Source: Actinacidiphila oryziradicis (GTDB lineage Bacteria; Actinomycetota; Actinomycetes; Streptomycetales; Streptomycetaceae). Taken from it: DNA of 64,000 nt. Of the stretch, positions 25,677 to 33,823 are shown one piece after another (within the stretch, counting starts at the first letter, position 1; the number at the start of each line of letters is the position of its first letter). A program made the position numbers and the translations under genes. Location: assembly GCF_005047355.1 (NCBI RefSeq), contig NZ_SUMC01000018.1, positions 90,678-154,677 on the forward strand. Reading direction: 5' to 3'. The notes beneath the pieces were generated by a model that searched no databases, was not told the DNA's origin, and worked only from the letters and a program-made list of their open reading frames with translations.

Positions 25677-27086
25677 GTGCTCCCTTGGGGCAGTATGGCC
25701 TGCGTGGCACGTGCTGTGACCTCCGGACCCGGGCCGATTCGCAAGGCAGGCCTTGCTGTCGGGCGCGCCGTACAGGGCGCCGGATCCGCGCTGCGCCGCC
25801 GGATCCGCCGGTCGACACACGCGGGTGGCGCGGGCGAGTCGGGGCTGGCGAAACTGATCGAACTACACGCCGTGAATTCGGCGGGCGACATGATGATCAC
25901 GATCGCGCTCGCCAGCACGGTGTTCTTCTCCGTCCCGACGGGCGAGGCACGCGGACGGGTCGCACTGTACCTCCTGGTGACCATGGCGCCGTTCGCGCTG
26001 CTCGCCCCGGTCGTCGGTCCACTGCTGGACCGGGTGCCGCACGGCCGCCGCGCGGCCATGGCGATCTCGATGCTTGGCAGGGCCATGCTGGCGTGGATGA
26101 TGGCCGACATCGTCTCGGGCGCGGGCCTGGAGCTGTATCCGGCCGCGCTCGGCGTGCTGGTCGCGTCCAAGGCGTACGGGGTGGTGCGCAGCGCTGTCGT
26201 GCCGCGGCTGCTGCCGGGCCGTACGACGCTGGTCAAGGCGAATTCCCGGGTGACGCTGGCGGGGCTGCTGGCCACGGCCGTCGCGGCGCCGGTCGGCGGG
26301 ATGCTGCACCTGATCGGGCCGCGGTGGCCGCTGTACGGGGCGTTCGTGATCTTCGTCGGCGGTACGGTGCTGTCCTTCTCCCTCCCGCACAAGGTCGACT
26401 CGGGGAAGGGGGAGGCGCCGGCGCAGCTCACCTCCGGCGAGCGCGTCCACCTGGGCCACTACAAAGAGCAGCAGCAGCGCGCGCCGAGGCCGGGGCGGCA
26501 GATCGTCGACCCGTCCGTGCTCCACGCCCTCCAGGCGAACGCGTCACTGCGGGCGTTGTCCGGCTTCCTCACCCTCTTCCTGGCGTTCCTGCTCCGCGAG
26601 CACCCGGTCGGCGGCCTGAGCGCCGCCTTCTCCCTCGGCGTCGTCGCCGTCTCGGCCGGCGCCGGCAACGCCTTCGGCACCGCGCTGGGCTCCTGGTTGA
26701 AGGCGCGCGGTCCCGAGCGGATCATCGCGACCGCGCTAATGTGCGCGCTGGCCACGGCCTGCCTCGCGGCCGTCTGGTACAGCGCGGTCACCATCGCCGC
26801 CGTCGCGGCGGTCGCCGGCATCGCCCAGGCCCTCAGCAAGCTCTCGCTGGACGCGATGATCCAGCGCGAGGTCCCCGAGATAAGCCGCACCTCGGCCTTC
26901 GCCCGCTCCGAGACCGCGCTCCAGCTCGCCTGGGTCATCGGCGGCGCGATCGGCATCCTCCTGCCCCTCAACGGCACGGTGGGCATGTCGGTGGCCGCGA
27001 GCCTGGTGGCGCTGGGCTTCGCCGTCTCCGTACGGGGGCTGCTGGGCACCCGGCGCACGATGTCGTCGGTCACCGGACGGGCTTGA
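25677..27086 (+). CDS. MFS transporter
   Basis: A 469-residue protein with about 12 membrane helices. The first 55 residues are basic and cytoplasmic; LLDRVPHGRRAAMAISM is the MFS loop between helices 2 and 3. GTG at 25677 has AAGGAAAGGG about 7 nt upstream. It diverges from the DUF3027 gene. Substrate unknown. Confidence 0.86.
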   Translation: MLPWGSMACVARAVTSGPGPIRKAGLAVGRAVQGAGSALRRRIRRSTHAGGAGESGLAKLIELHAVNSAGDMMITIALASTVFFSVPTGEARGRVALYLLVTMAPFALLAPVVGPLLDRVPHGRRAAMAISMLGRAMLAWMMADIVSGAGLELYPAALGVLVASKAYGVVRSAVVPRLLPGRTTLVKANSRVTLAGLLATAVAAPVGGMLHLIGPRWPLYGAFVIFVGGTVLSFSLPHKVDSGKGEAPAQLTSGERVHLGHYKEQQQRAPRPGRQIVDPSVLHALQANASLRALSGFLTLFLAFLLREHPVGGLSAAFSLGVVAVSAGAGNAFGTALGSWLKARGPERIIATALMCALATACLAAVWYSAVTIAAVAAVAGIAQALSKLSLDAMIQREVPEISRTSAFARSETALQLAWVIGGAIGILLPLNGTVGMSVAASLVALGFAVSVRGLLGTRRTMSSVTGRA

Positions 27087-27169
27087 AAGGCCTGGCCGGG
27101 ACGGTGGCGAACACGCGGCGTGGCACACCCCCGCGCAACCGCGTCACCACCGCCCGGTAGCCTCACCAC

Positions 27170-27646
27170 ATGAGCATTCGCCGCCGTGCCGCCGCCCTCG
27201 GTGCCGTGTCCCTCGGGCTGGTCGCCCTCGCAGCTTGCGACAAGCCGACCCCGCTGGCGACCGTCACCGTCGGCCAGAAGACCGTGACCACCGAGGCCAC
27301 GAAGAATTGCTATCCGGACAACAACAAGACACTGTCGACCGCTGCCTTCACCGCCTGTCTCAATGCCGCGCCCACGAAGAGCATCACCGTCCACGCGGGT
27401 GACAAGGTCCGGATCGGTGTCGACCCGAAGATCTCGGACAAGGGCTGGCTGGTGGCGGCGGGCGTGTCGCAGAAGACCGACCTGCTGAAGAACAAGACGT
27501 ACTGGTCGCTCGACGGTGACAGCCTGTTCGTCGACTCCACGACCGGGACGACGGCGAAGTCCGTTGTCCTGAACATCGTCGAGAGCGACGGCGGCAAGTC
27601 CTACCTCGGCGTCTGGAAGTTCAAGCTCGTCAAGTCCCCGGACTAG
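27170..27646 (+). CDS. DUF2771 lipoprotein
   Basis: A 158-residue lipoprotein: signal peptide MSIRRRAAALGAVSLGLVA followed by lipobox LAAC with Cys at residue 23, then a beta-rich domain. DUF2771 proteins have no known function. TAGCCT ends 6 nt before the ATG, indicating a leaderless mRNA. It is followed after 3 bp by mqnB, so the two are co-transcribed. Confidence 0.88.
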   Translation: MSIRRRAAALGAVSLGLVALAACDKPTPLATVTVGQKTVTTEATKNCYPDNNKTLSTAAFTACLNAAPTKSITVHAGDKVRIGVDPKISDKGWLVAAGVSQKTDLLKNKTYWSLDGDSLFVDSTTGTTAKSVVLNIVESDGGKSYLGVWKFKLVKSPD

Positions 27647-27649
27647 GCG

Positions 27650-28459
27650 TTGCGTCTGCTGGTGGTGACGGCGGTGACGGCGGAAGAGGAATCCGTCGCC
27701 CGCGGCTTGGGCTGCCTGCTGGAGGACTCCGGGACGCGTCCCGTCCCCGGCGGCAGGCTCCGGCGCCTGGACCGCCCGGGGGCGCCGTCCGGCGGACTGC
27801 CGCCCGGGCTGCGTTCCGCCGATCTGCTCGCCGCCGGGGTGGGTCCGGCCGCCGCCGCGGCCGGCGCCGCCGCGGCACTGACCGGGGCGGCGCTGGCCGG
27901 TGAGCCGTACGGGCTGGTCATCTCGGCCGGGATCGGCGGCGGTTTCGTACCGACGGCGTCTGTCGGCTCGGTCGTCGTCGCCGACGTGATCGTCGCCGCC
28001 GATCTGGGCGCGGAGACCGCCGAAGGCTTCACCCCCGTCACAGAGCTCGGCTTCGGTACCGTGGAACACCGGCCGCCCGAGGCCTTGTCCCGCGCCGCCG
28101 CGCAGGCGGTCGGCGCCGTGTACGCGCCGGTTCTCACCGTCTCCACCGTGACCGGCACCGCCGGGCGCGCCGCCGCGCTGGCCGCGCGTCATCCGCGCGC
28201 GGCGGCCGAGGCGATGGAGGGGTTCGGGGTAGCGGAGGCGGCGGCCGCACACCGTACGGCCGTGCTCGAGATCCGGGCGATCTCGAACCCGGTGGGCCCG
28301 CGCGACCGAGCGAACTGGCAGATCGGGCGGGCGCTGACGGAACTGGCCGACGCGTTCGGCAAGCTCGTTCCCGTACTGGACACACTGGATGCACTGGACA
28401 CACTGGATGCACCGGACGCTCTGGATGCCCTGGATGCCTGGGAGGCACGTACTCGATGA
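27650..28459 (+). CDS. mqnB: Futalosine hydrolase
   Basis: A 269-residue nucleoside phosphorylase-fold enzyme that splits futalosine to hypoxanthine and dehypoxanthine futalosine in the alternative menaquinone pathway. GLVISAGIGGGFVP, VADVIVAADLGAE and AEAMEGFGVAEAA are the family landmarks. Start is TTG at 27650, three bases after the preceding stop and without its own Shine-Dalgarno sequence, so translation is probably coupled. It overlaps mqnD by ATGA. The last ~25 residues are a low-complexity (LDTLDA)n tail. Confidence 0.93.
   Translation: MRLLVVTAVTAEEESVARGLGCLLEDSGTRPVPGGRLRRLDRPGAPSGGLPPGLRSADLLAAGVGPAAAAAGAAAALTGAALAGEPYGLVISAGIGGGFVPTASVGSVVVADVIVAADLGAETAEGFTPVTELGFGTVEHRPPEALSRAAAQAVGAVYAPVLTVSTVTGTAGRAAALAARHPRAAAEAMEGFGVAEAAAAHRTAVLEIRAISNPVGPRDRANWQIGRALTELADAFGKLVPVLDTLDALDTLDAPDALDALDAWEARTR
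28376..28435 (+). repeat. 18-bp coding tandem repeat in the mqnB tail
   Basis: CTGGACACACTGGATGCA occurs twice exactly (28376-28393, 28394-28411) and once diverged (28412-28429), then partly again. It encodes LDTLDA-LDTLDA-PDALDA after the enzyme fold has ended. Confidence 0.85.
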
Positions 28460-29313
28460 CCTCGACGACTGAAACGCTGCGGATCGCCTACTCGCCGTGC
28501 CCCAACGACACCTTCGTCTTCCACGCGTGGGCGTATGGGCAGGTCCCCGGCGCGCCGCCGATCGACGTGGCCTTCGCGGACATCGACATCACCAACGGCA
28601 TGGCCGAGCGCGGCGAGTTCGACATCCTGAAGGTGTCCTACGCCGTCCTGCCCTGGGTGCTCGACGAGTACGCCCTCCTGCCGTGCGGCGGGGCTCTGGG
28701 CCGCGGCTGCGGGCCTCTGGTACTCACCCGGGAGGCCGGGACGGGTGCGGAGCTCACCGGCAAGACCGTCGCCGTGCCGAGTGAGCGCTCGACCGCGTAT
28801 CTGCTCTTCCGCCTCTGGGCCGCCGCCGAGGTCCCCGGAGGAGTCGGGGAGATCGTGGTGCTGCCCTTCCACGAGATCATGCCCGCCGTGCGGGACGGCA
28901 AGGTGGACGCGGGCCTGGTGATCCACGAGGCGCGGTTCACCTACCAGCAGTACGGACTCCACAAGGTCGCCGACATGGGCGAGCACTGGGAGCAGACCAC
29001 CGGGCTGCCGATCCCGCTCGGCGCGATCATCGCCAAGCGGTCACTGGGCAGCGAGAAGCTGCACGCGCTGGCCGAAGCGACCCGCGCCTCCGTGCGCATG
29101 GCGTGGGACGACCCCGAGGCCTCGCGCGCGTATGTGCTGGAGCACTCGCAGGAGATGGACCCGAAAGTGGCCGAGCAGCACATCGGGCTCTACGTCAACG
29201 AGTTCACCGCCGACCTGGGCGACGACGGGTACGCGGCAGTACGCGGCCTGCTCACCCGCGCCGCCGCCGAAGGCCTGGTGCCACCGCTGAGCCCCGACGC
29301 GCTGACGTTCTAG
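28456..29313 (+). CDS. mqnD: 1,4-dihydroxy-6-naphthoate synthase
   Basis: A 285-residue enzyme converting cyclic dehypoxanthine futalosine to 1,4-dihydroxy-6-naphthoate in menaquinone biosynthesis. LRIAYSPCPNDTFVFHAWAYG is the diagnostic N-terminus; EFDILKVSYAVLPW and PVSERSTAY-like sequence (VPSERSTAYLLF) line the periplasmic-binding-protein-like pocket. Its ATG overlaps the mqnB stop codon. mqnA and mqnC are not in this window. Confidence 0.95.
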   Translation: MTSTTETLRIAYSPCPNDTFVFHAWAYGQVPGAPPIDVAFADIDITNGMAERGEFDILKVSYAVLPWVLDEYALLPCGGALGRGCGPLVLTREAGTGAELTGKTVAVPSERSTAYLLFRLWAAAEVPGGVGEIVVLPFHEIMPAVRDGKVDAGLVIHEARFTYQQYGLHKVADMGEHWEQTTGLPIPLGAIIAKRSLGSEKLHALAEATRASVRMAWDDPEASRAYVLEHSQEMDPKVAEQHIGLYVNEFTADLGDDGYAAVRGLLTRAAAEGLVPPLSPDALTF

Positions 29314-29323
29314 GATCACACCA

Positions 29324-29379
29324 GCGCTCAAACGCCGGACGGGCTGCTCGCAGAGTGAGCCGGTCCGGCGACTGAGCGC
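29324..29379. terminator. Long imperfect hairpin containing the dispersed 18-bp repeat
   Basis: GCGCTCA...CGCCGGAC.GGCT pairs with AGCC.GTCCGGCG...GAGCGC across 56 bp between convergent mqnD and the cold-shock gene. The left arm includes TCAAACGCCGGACGGGCT (29328-29345), which recurs in other intergenic regions. Confidence 0.75.
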
Positions 29380-29399
29380 AAACAACGGTCATACGTCGG

Positions 29400-29783
29400 T
29401 CATACGTCCAGTTGGTCGGCCACCACCCTGAGCACGGAAGCGATCTTGTGCCCGTGGGCCTTGTCGGGGTAACGGCCGCGCTGGAGGGAGCGGGCCACGT
29501 CTTCCAGGAGCGTGGTGAGGTCCTGGACGATCGGCAGCAGTTCGTCCGGCTTGCGGCGCTGGGCTGCCGCGACCGAGGGCGCCGGGTCGAGGAGGACCAC
29601 CGAGAGTGCCTGGTCGCCGCGCTGGCCTGCGACGACACCGAATTCGACGCGCTGGCCCGGCTTGAGGATGTCGACCCCCTCCGGCAGCACCGACGAGTGT
29701 ACGAAGACATCGCCGCCGTCGTCGCGGGAGAGGAAGCCGAAGCCCTTCTCACCGTTGAACCACTTGACCTTGCCGGTAGGCAC
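29400..29783 (-). CDS. Cold-shock domain protein with C-terminal extension
   Basis: A 127-residue protein. Residues 1-65 are a cold-shock domain with RNP1 KGFGFL and RNP2 DVFVHSSVL; residues 75-127 form an extra helical region (RRKPDELLPIVQDLTTLLEDVARSL...KIASVLRVVADQLDV). Probably an RNA chaperone. GTG at 29783 has GAGG 6 nt upstream. Confidence 0.92.
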   Translation of the reverse strand: MPTGKVKWFNGEKGFGFLSRDDGGDVFVHSSVLPEGVDILKPGQRVEFGVVAGQRGDQALSVVLLDPAPSVAAAQRRKPDELLPIVQDLTTLLEDVARSLQRGRYPDKAHGHKIASVLRVVADQLDV

Positions 29784-29836
29784 GTCAGACCTCGTCCTTG
29801 GAGTAGATAGCTGGGATGGAGCTGGATAGCAATACA

Positions 29837-29858
29837 GCGGGTCTGGTCTCAGACCCGC
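29837..29858. promoter_or_regulatory. 9-bp hairpin in the cold-shock leader
   Basis: GCGGGTCTG-GTCT-CAGACCCGC is a perfect hairpin 54 bp upstream of the cold-shock start codon, between divergent genes. It could be a 5' UTR structure of the cold-shock mRNA or an operator. Confidence 0.35.
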
Positions 29859-29938
29859 CTGCTCATAGGCTAATGGCCCCGGGCCCCCTGTCCAGACGCC
29901 GTGATGGCTCTCATCTGCACGCGACCTACCCTGGTCAG

Positions 29939-30160
29939 GTGAGCGACGAAACCCAGAAAGCCGGCGATCTGCTTGTGCGGATCGGAGCAGTCCTGTTCGT
30001 GATCGGTGCGTTCGGCACATTGGCCACGATGATCCCCTTCTTCATCGGGACCAATCCGCTGCCGACGCCCGCGTACTTCGTGTCGATGCTGATGGGCGTC
30101 GGCTTCGCGCTGGCCCTGGGAGGGCTGCTGCGATCGGCGCTGGCTCAGCGCCGTACCTGA
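29939..30160 (+). CDS. 73-residue two-helix membrane protein
   Basis: Begins VSDETQKAGDLLVRIGAVLF and has two hydrophobic segments (about 12-33 and 45-66). Function unknown. TACCCT ends 6 nt before the GTG and no ribosome-binding site is present, so it is probably leaderless. Its 3' end overlaps the convergent phosphatase by 16 bp. Confidence 0.8.
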   Translation: MSDETQKAGDLLVRIGAVLFVIGAFGTLATMIPFFIGTNPLPTPAYFVSMLMGVGFALALGGLLRSALAQRRT

Positions 30161-30798
30161 CCGTTGCCCCGGTGGCCGGCCAGCCAGCCGGGGAATTCGG
30201 TCAGGCTGTCCAGCACCACATCGGCCCCGGCCGCGCGCAGCTCGTCCGCGGTGACCGGGCCGGTGGCGACGGCGACGGAGAGGGCGCCCGCAGTGCGGGC
30301 ACCGCGGACATCACCCGTGTGGTCGCCTACGTACACCGATACGCCGTGCTCGGTGAGCGCCTCCGCCTTGGCCTCGGCCCAGAGCCAGCCGATCACCTCG
30401 TCGACCTCGATGCCGAGGTGGCTGAGGTGCAGCTTCGCGTTGGGCTCGTGCTTCGCCGTGACGACGATGACCCGGCCGCCCGCGGCGTGGACGGCGTCGA
30501 CGGCCGCGCGGGCACCGGGCATGGCCAGGGTGGGCTCGATGGCGTAGTCGACGTAGAGGGCGCGGTACTGGTCTGCGATGACCGGGAGGTCCTCGGCGGG
30601 GAACCAGTGGATGAGCTCGTCGTCGAGCGGCGGCCCGAGGCGGGTGATGGCGAGGGCGGAGTCGATGTAGACGCCGGTCTCGGCGGAGAGCCGGTCGTAG
30701 GCCGCCTTGATGCCGGGGCGCGAGTCGATGAGGGTCATGTCGAGGTCGAAGCCGACGGTCAGCGGGGCGGACGGGGGAACGGGAGCTTGGATGGCCAT
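30145..30798 (-). CDS. HAD-family hydrolase (phosphatase)
   Basis: A 217-residue haloacid dehalogenase-fold phosphatase: GFDLDMTLIDSRPG holds the DxDxT nucleophile motif, VIVVTAKHEPNAKLHL the second motif (Thr and Lys), and VYVGDHTGDVRGARTAG the acidic third motif. A helical cap lies between residues 30 and 90. Substrate unknown. Confidence 0.9.
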   Translation of the reverse strand: MAIQAPVPPSAPLTVGFDLDMTLIDSRPGIKAAYDRLSAETGVYIDSALAITRLGPPLDDELIHWFPAEDLPVIADQYRALYVDYAIEPTLAMPGARAAVDAVHAAGGRVIVVTAKHEPNAKLHLSHLGIEVDEVIGWLWAEAKAEALTEHGVSVYVGDHTGDVRGARTAGALSVAVATGPVTADELRAAGADVVLDSLTEFPGWLAGHRGNGQVRR

Positions 30799-30831
30799 AG
30801 CAACTATTGTCGCCGCACCCGCATCGCATAG

Positions 30832-30850
30832 TTAGCTACGGCTAAGCTAA
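30832..30850. promoter_or_regulatory. Iron box (DmdR1/IdeR operator)
   Basis: TTAGCTACGGCTAAGCTAA matches the actinobacterial iron-box consensus TTAGGTTAGCCTAACCTAA at 14 of 19 positions with intact TTAG...CTAA ends. It covers the -35 region of a promoter whose -10 (TACCGT, 30862-30867) lies 5 nt before the GTG of the permease remnant. Repression by the DtxR-family protein encoded at 2130-2822 is the obvious inference. Confidence 0.7.
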
Positions 30851-30872
30851 CCTCCTCTGCATACCGTACGCC

Positions 30873-31542
30873 GTGCCCCTGCGCCCGCCCGTCCGCCGCC
30901 TCGGCTGGATCCTGACCGCCGCGCTCCTGCTGTCGCTCACCGGGCTGCTCAGCCTCGCCGTCGGCAGCCGCCCGATCGCGCCGGGCACGGTGCTGGACGC
31001 CCTGCTGCACGGCGGCACCAGCGACGACGCCACGGTCGTACGTCGCTACGGGTGCCCCGCACCATCATCGGCTCACCGGTTCGCTCAACGGCCGCGGGTA
31101 CGACCAGGCCGGGCCGCTGGCGGTGGTGCTGCTGATCGCGCTACCGTTCGTCGCCTGGGCGACCCGCGCGCAACGCGCGATGGCGTTCGACGACGACACG
31201 GCGACCGCGCTCGGCGCAAGGCTCGGCCGGGTCCGCCTGGGACTTGTGGTGCTGGGCGTGGTGCTGGCATCGGTGGCGACCGGCGCCGCCGGGCCGGTGG
31301 CCTTCGCCGCGCTGCTGGCGCCGCAGACGGCGCACCGGCTCACCCGTACGACGCAGATCCCGCTGCTGGGTTCGGCGCTGACGGGCGCCTTGATCGTGGT
31401 CGTCGCCGATCTGCTGGCGCGGCGGCTGTTCGCGCCGACGGAGCTGCCGGTGGGGGTGCTCACGGCGGCGGTGGGCGCGCCGTACCTGATGTGGCTGATC
31501 ACCCGTAACCGTACGAACTCCCGTGACGGAGGCAAGATATGA
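30873..31542 (+). pseudogene. Collapsed remnant of two FecCD-type siderophore permeases
   Basis: The first 58 residues (RRLGWILTAALLLSLTGLLSLAVGSRPIAPGTVLDALL) are the N-terminus of a FepD-like permease. A short segment RVPRTIIG continues the homology in another frame. From 31072 a third frame reads LTGSLNGRGYDQAGPLAVVLL to the C-terminus of a FepG-like second permease (MAFDDDTATALGARLG...AAGPVAFAALLAPQTAHRL). About half of each of two ~340-residue genes is therefore missing. The iron-box promoter survives, so the transcript may now serve the downstream binding protein. Confidence 0.8.
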
Positions 31543-31555
31543 CGCTCTGAGCGTT

Positions 31556-31620
31556 ACGTATACAAGTATGAGTACGGGTACGCGTGCCAGTCCGTATACG
31601 AGTACGAGTAGGGGTACGCA
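31556..31620. repeat. Low-complexity GTAC/GAGTAC-rich stretch
   Basis: Imperfect repeats of TAC/GAGTACG words run from the end of the permease remnant to the leader of the binding-protein gene. A slippage-prone tract with no coding sense. Confidence 0.55.
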
Positions 31621-31635
31621 ACGGAAAGGGTCCGT

Positions 31636-32607
31636 ATGTCCATGCGCATGTCCTGTGCACTCACCACCGTCGCCCTGGCCGCGACCGCCGTCCTCACCGC
31701 CTGCGCTGCGGGCTCGGGAGGCGAGGGCTACGGCAGCGGCTCCGGGCCGTCGCACGGCACCCACACCCTCAGCACCGTGATGGGCGAGGTGAGGGTCCCT
31801 GACGACCCCAAGCGCGTCGTCGTCCTCGACACCGCCGAACTGGACTCCGCCATCACCTTGGGCGTGAAGCCGGTCGGCGCGACCAGCACGGGCACCGGCA
31901 GCGGCTTCCTGGACTACCTCGGCAAGGACCAGACCTCCGGCATCAAGGACGTCGGCCGGATCGGCGCCCCGAATCTGGAAGCCATCGCCGCCCTCGAACC
32001 CGACCTGATCCTCGGCAGCGAACTCCGCGACGCCGACCACTACGCCGAGCTGTCCCGGATCGCCCCGACCGTCTTCACCGAGTCCACCGGCGCCCCCTGG
32101 AAGGCCGACTTCCTCGTGCACGCCGCCGCCTTGGGCAGATCCGCCGCGGCCAAGAAGGCCATCGCCGCCTATCGCGCCCACACCGCCCAGGTCACCGCCG
32201 CGCTCGGCGGCGCCGACGCCGCCGCCAGGACCAAGGTCAGCATGGTCCGCTTCGTCGAAGGCGCCGACATCCGCCTCTACGCCCGGGAGAACTACATCGG
32301 CACCCTCCTCGCCGATGTCGGCCTCGGCCGCCCCGCCGCCATCGACCAGGCCTCGGACGGCTTCTCCCTCGGCGTCAGCCCCGAGCAGATCGACAGGGCG
32401 GACGGCGATGTCCTCTTCTACTCGACGTACGGCGATGCCAAGGCCGCCAAGGAAACCGTGACAACCGGCGGTCCGCTGTGGAAGAAGCTCACCCCGGTGA
32501 AGAACCACAAGGCCTTCAGGGTGGATGACGAGCTCTGGTACCAGGGCATCGGCTACACGGCGGCCGACAAGATCCTCGACGAGCTGAAGGCGTATCTCGC
32601 GACGTGA
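31636..32607 (+). CDS. Iron-siderophore ABC transporter substrate-binding lipoprotein
   Basis: A 323-residue FepB/FhuD-type protein: signal peptide with lipobox LTAC (Cys23), then two lobes; PKRVVVLDTAELDSAITLGVKPVGATS and APNLEAIAALEPDLILGS are the characteristic first-lobe strands. It captures ferric siderophore at the outer membrane face. The intact gene lies behind a broken permease remnant, and no ATPase is encoded nearby, so uptake would need another transporter's permease and ATPase. GGAAAGGG precedes the ATG. Confidence 0.92.
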   Translation: MSMRMSCALTTVALAATAVLTACAAGSGGEGYGSGSGPSHGTHTLSTVMGEVRVPDDPKRVVVLDTAELDSAITLGVKPVGATSTGTGSGFLDYLGKDQTSGIKDVGRIGAPNLEAIAALEPDLILGSELRDADHYAELSRIAPTVFTESTGAPWKADFLVHAAALGRSAAAKKAIAAYRAHTAQVTAALGGADAAARTKVSMVRFVEGADIRLYARENYIGTLLADVGLGRPAAIDQASDGFSLGVSPEQIDRADGDVLFYSTYGDAKAAKETVTTGGPLWKKLTPVKNHKAFRVDDELWYQGIGYTAADKILDELKAYLAT

Positions 32608-32640
32608 ACCGCCGCCTGCCGCACCGGAGCGGACGCGGCG

Positions 32641-33573
32641 TCAGCCCCCTGGGCGGCGGCTGCGCCACAGCAGGAACAGGGCGGAGCCGACCGCGGCGAT
32701 CCGCACCATCGCCGGGACGGAAGCGACGATGGCCGTGTCCAGGTGTCCGTTGGCGATCGGGCGGCCCCATCTGCCGTCCATGCGCCCCCACAGCCACACC
32801 AGCGTGCCGCCCACAACCAGGCCCGGCAGGCCGACCGCCGCGAACTTCGCCTCGCGGCGGGACAGACGGCGCGAGGTGTAGGCGATGAGCCAGCCCAGGG
32901 CCAGGGCCACCCAGGCCCCCAGGATCGCGCCGACGACCAGCGACGCGGCGCCGAGCAGCTCCAGCGGGCTGCTGCGCCGCCCCGCCGTCTTCTCCGCCAC
33001 GGCTGGATATACGGATTCGGGCTTGCGCCGTCTCAGCCGCACCCTCAGCCGGCGCCGCCGGCGGGCTTCCGGCTCCGCATCAGTATCCGGATCGGGCTCG
33101 GCTCCGTCCGGGTCCTGCGCCGCCTCCGGCTCCTTGTCCTCCGAGAGGCCGGGCAGCGGTATCGTCAGCCCGCCGGTCATCCCCGGGGGAAGGCCGACCG
33201 TCTCTCCCGACTGCCACCCGTGGCTCGCCGGATCCCCGACCCGCCACCATTGCGGCTCCCCGCTCCGTGGCGCGGGCACATCCACCTTCGGCGACGACTT
33301 GGACAACGGCACCATCGGCGACTCCGGCTCCGGCGGCGGCCCCTGCCTCCCCCGCGCACCGGCTGCCGCCTTCACCACCTCGTCCGGCGAACCGAGCCTG
33401 CCCAGGATCCGCCGCACGGTCGTGGCGCTGGCGCCCGGGCCGCGCTCCTGCTCGATGTTGGTACGCAACTGCGCGACGAGCTGCGCCCGCTGGCCCGCCG
33501 TCAGCGCGGTCTGGGCCAGGTCGCCGACCCGGCTGAGGTAGTCATATACAAGCTGGTCACTCTCGACGCCCAT
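32641..33573 (-). CDS. Membrane protein with cytoplasmic N-terminal domain
   Basis: A 310-residue protein. Residues 1-70 form a helical domain (DQLVYDYLSRVGDLAQTAL...LRTNIEQERG...RRILGRLGSPDEVV) resembling the DUF1700/HAAS helical domain of some regulated membrane proteins. A disordered Pro/acidic/Arg-rich linker (75-190) precedes three hydrophobic segments (about 205-235, 245-262, 285-303). No partner regulator is adjacent. Function unknown. Confidence 0.8.
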   Translation of the reverse strand: MGVESDQLVYDYLSRVGDLAQTALTAGQRAQLVAQLRTNIEQERGPGASATTVRRILGRLGSPDEVVKAAAGARGRQGPPPEPESPMVPLSKSSPKVDVPAPRSGEPQWWRVGDPASHGWQSGETVGLPPGMTGGLTIPLPGLSEDKEPEAAQDPDGAEPDPDTDAEPEARRRRRLRVRLRRRKPESVYPAVAEKTAGRRSSPLELLGAASLVVGAILGAWVALALGWLIAYTSRRLSRREAKFAAVGLPGLVVGGTLVWLWGRMDGRWGRPIANGHLDTAIVASVPAMVRIAAVGSALFLLWRSRRPGG

Positions 33574-33649
33574 GGCTCACCGCCCCATTCGCCCCGGCCC
33601 GGCACCGTACCGCCGCCAGATTAGCCCCTCCGGGACCACCTACCTCAGC

Positions 33650-33760
33650 CCCGGAGCCCCGTTGTGGGCAGTCGTTCCACAAGGCCGAGCGAAGCGAGAT
33701 GGGGGCACCTCCTGGGGAAGGGTGGGCACAACGCCTGCCACCGGACCGCAGGCTTGGACA
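33650..33760. repeat. Dispersed intergenic element (GTTGTGGGCAGTCGTTCC ... GCACCTCCTGGG)
   Basis: Contains GCACCTCCTGGG (33705-33716), also seen twice near 3740, and the GAGCGAAGCGAGATGGGGGCAC word that I remember as common between Streptomyces genes. CGTTGTGGGCA and GGGCACAACG form a partial inverted pair. Probably a non-coding repeat acting between convergent or tandem genes. Confidence 0.5.
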
Positions 33761-33823
33761 AGCCCCGGCTACCCGGCCGTCCGGCGCCCCGCGTAGCACC
33801 GCACCCCTGACTGGCCGGCCGGC

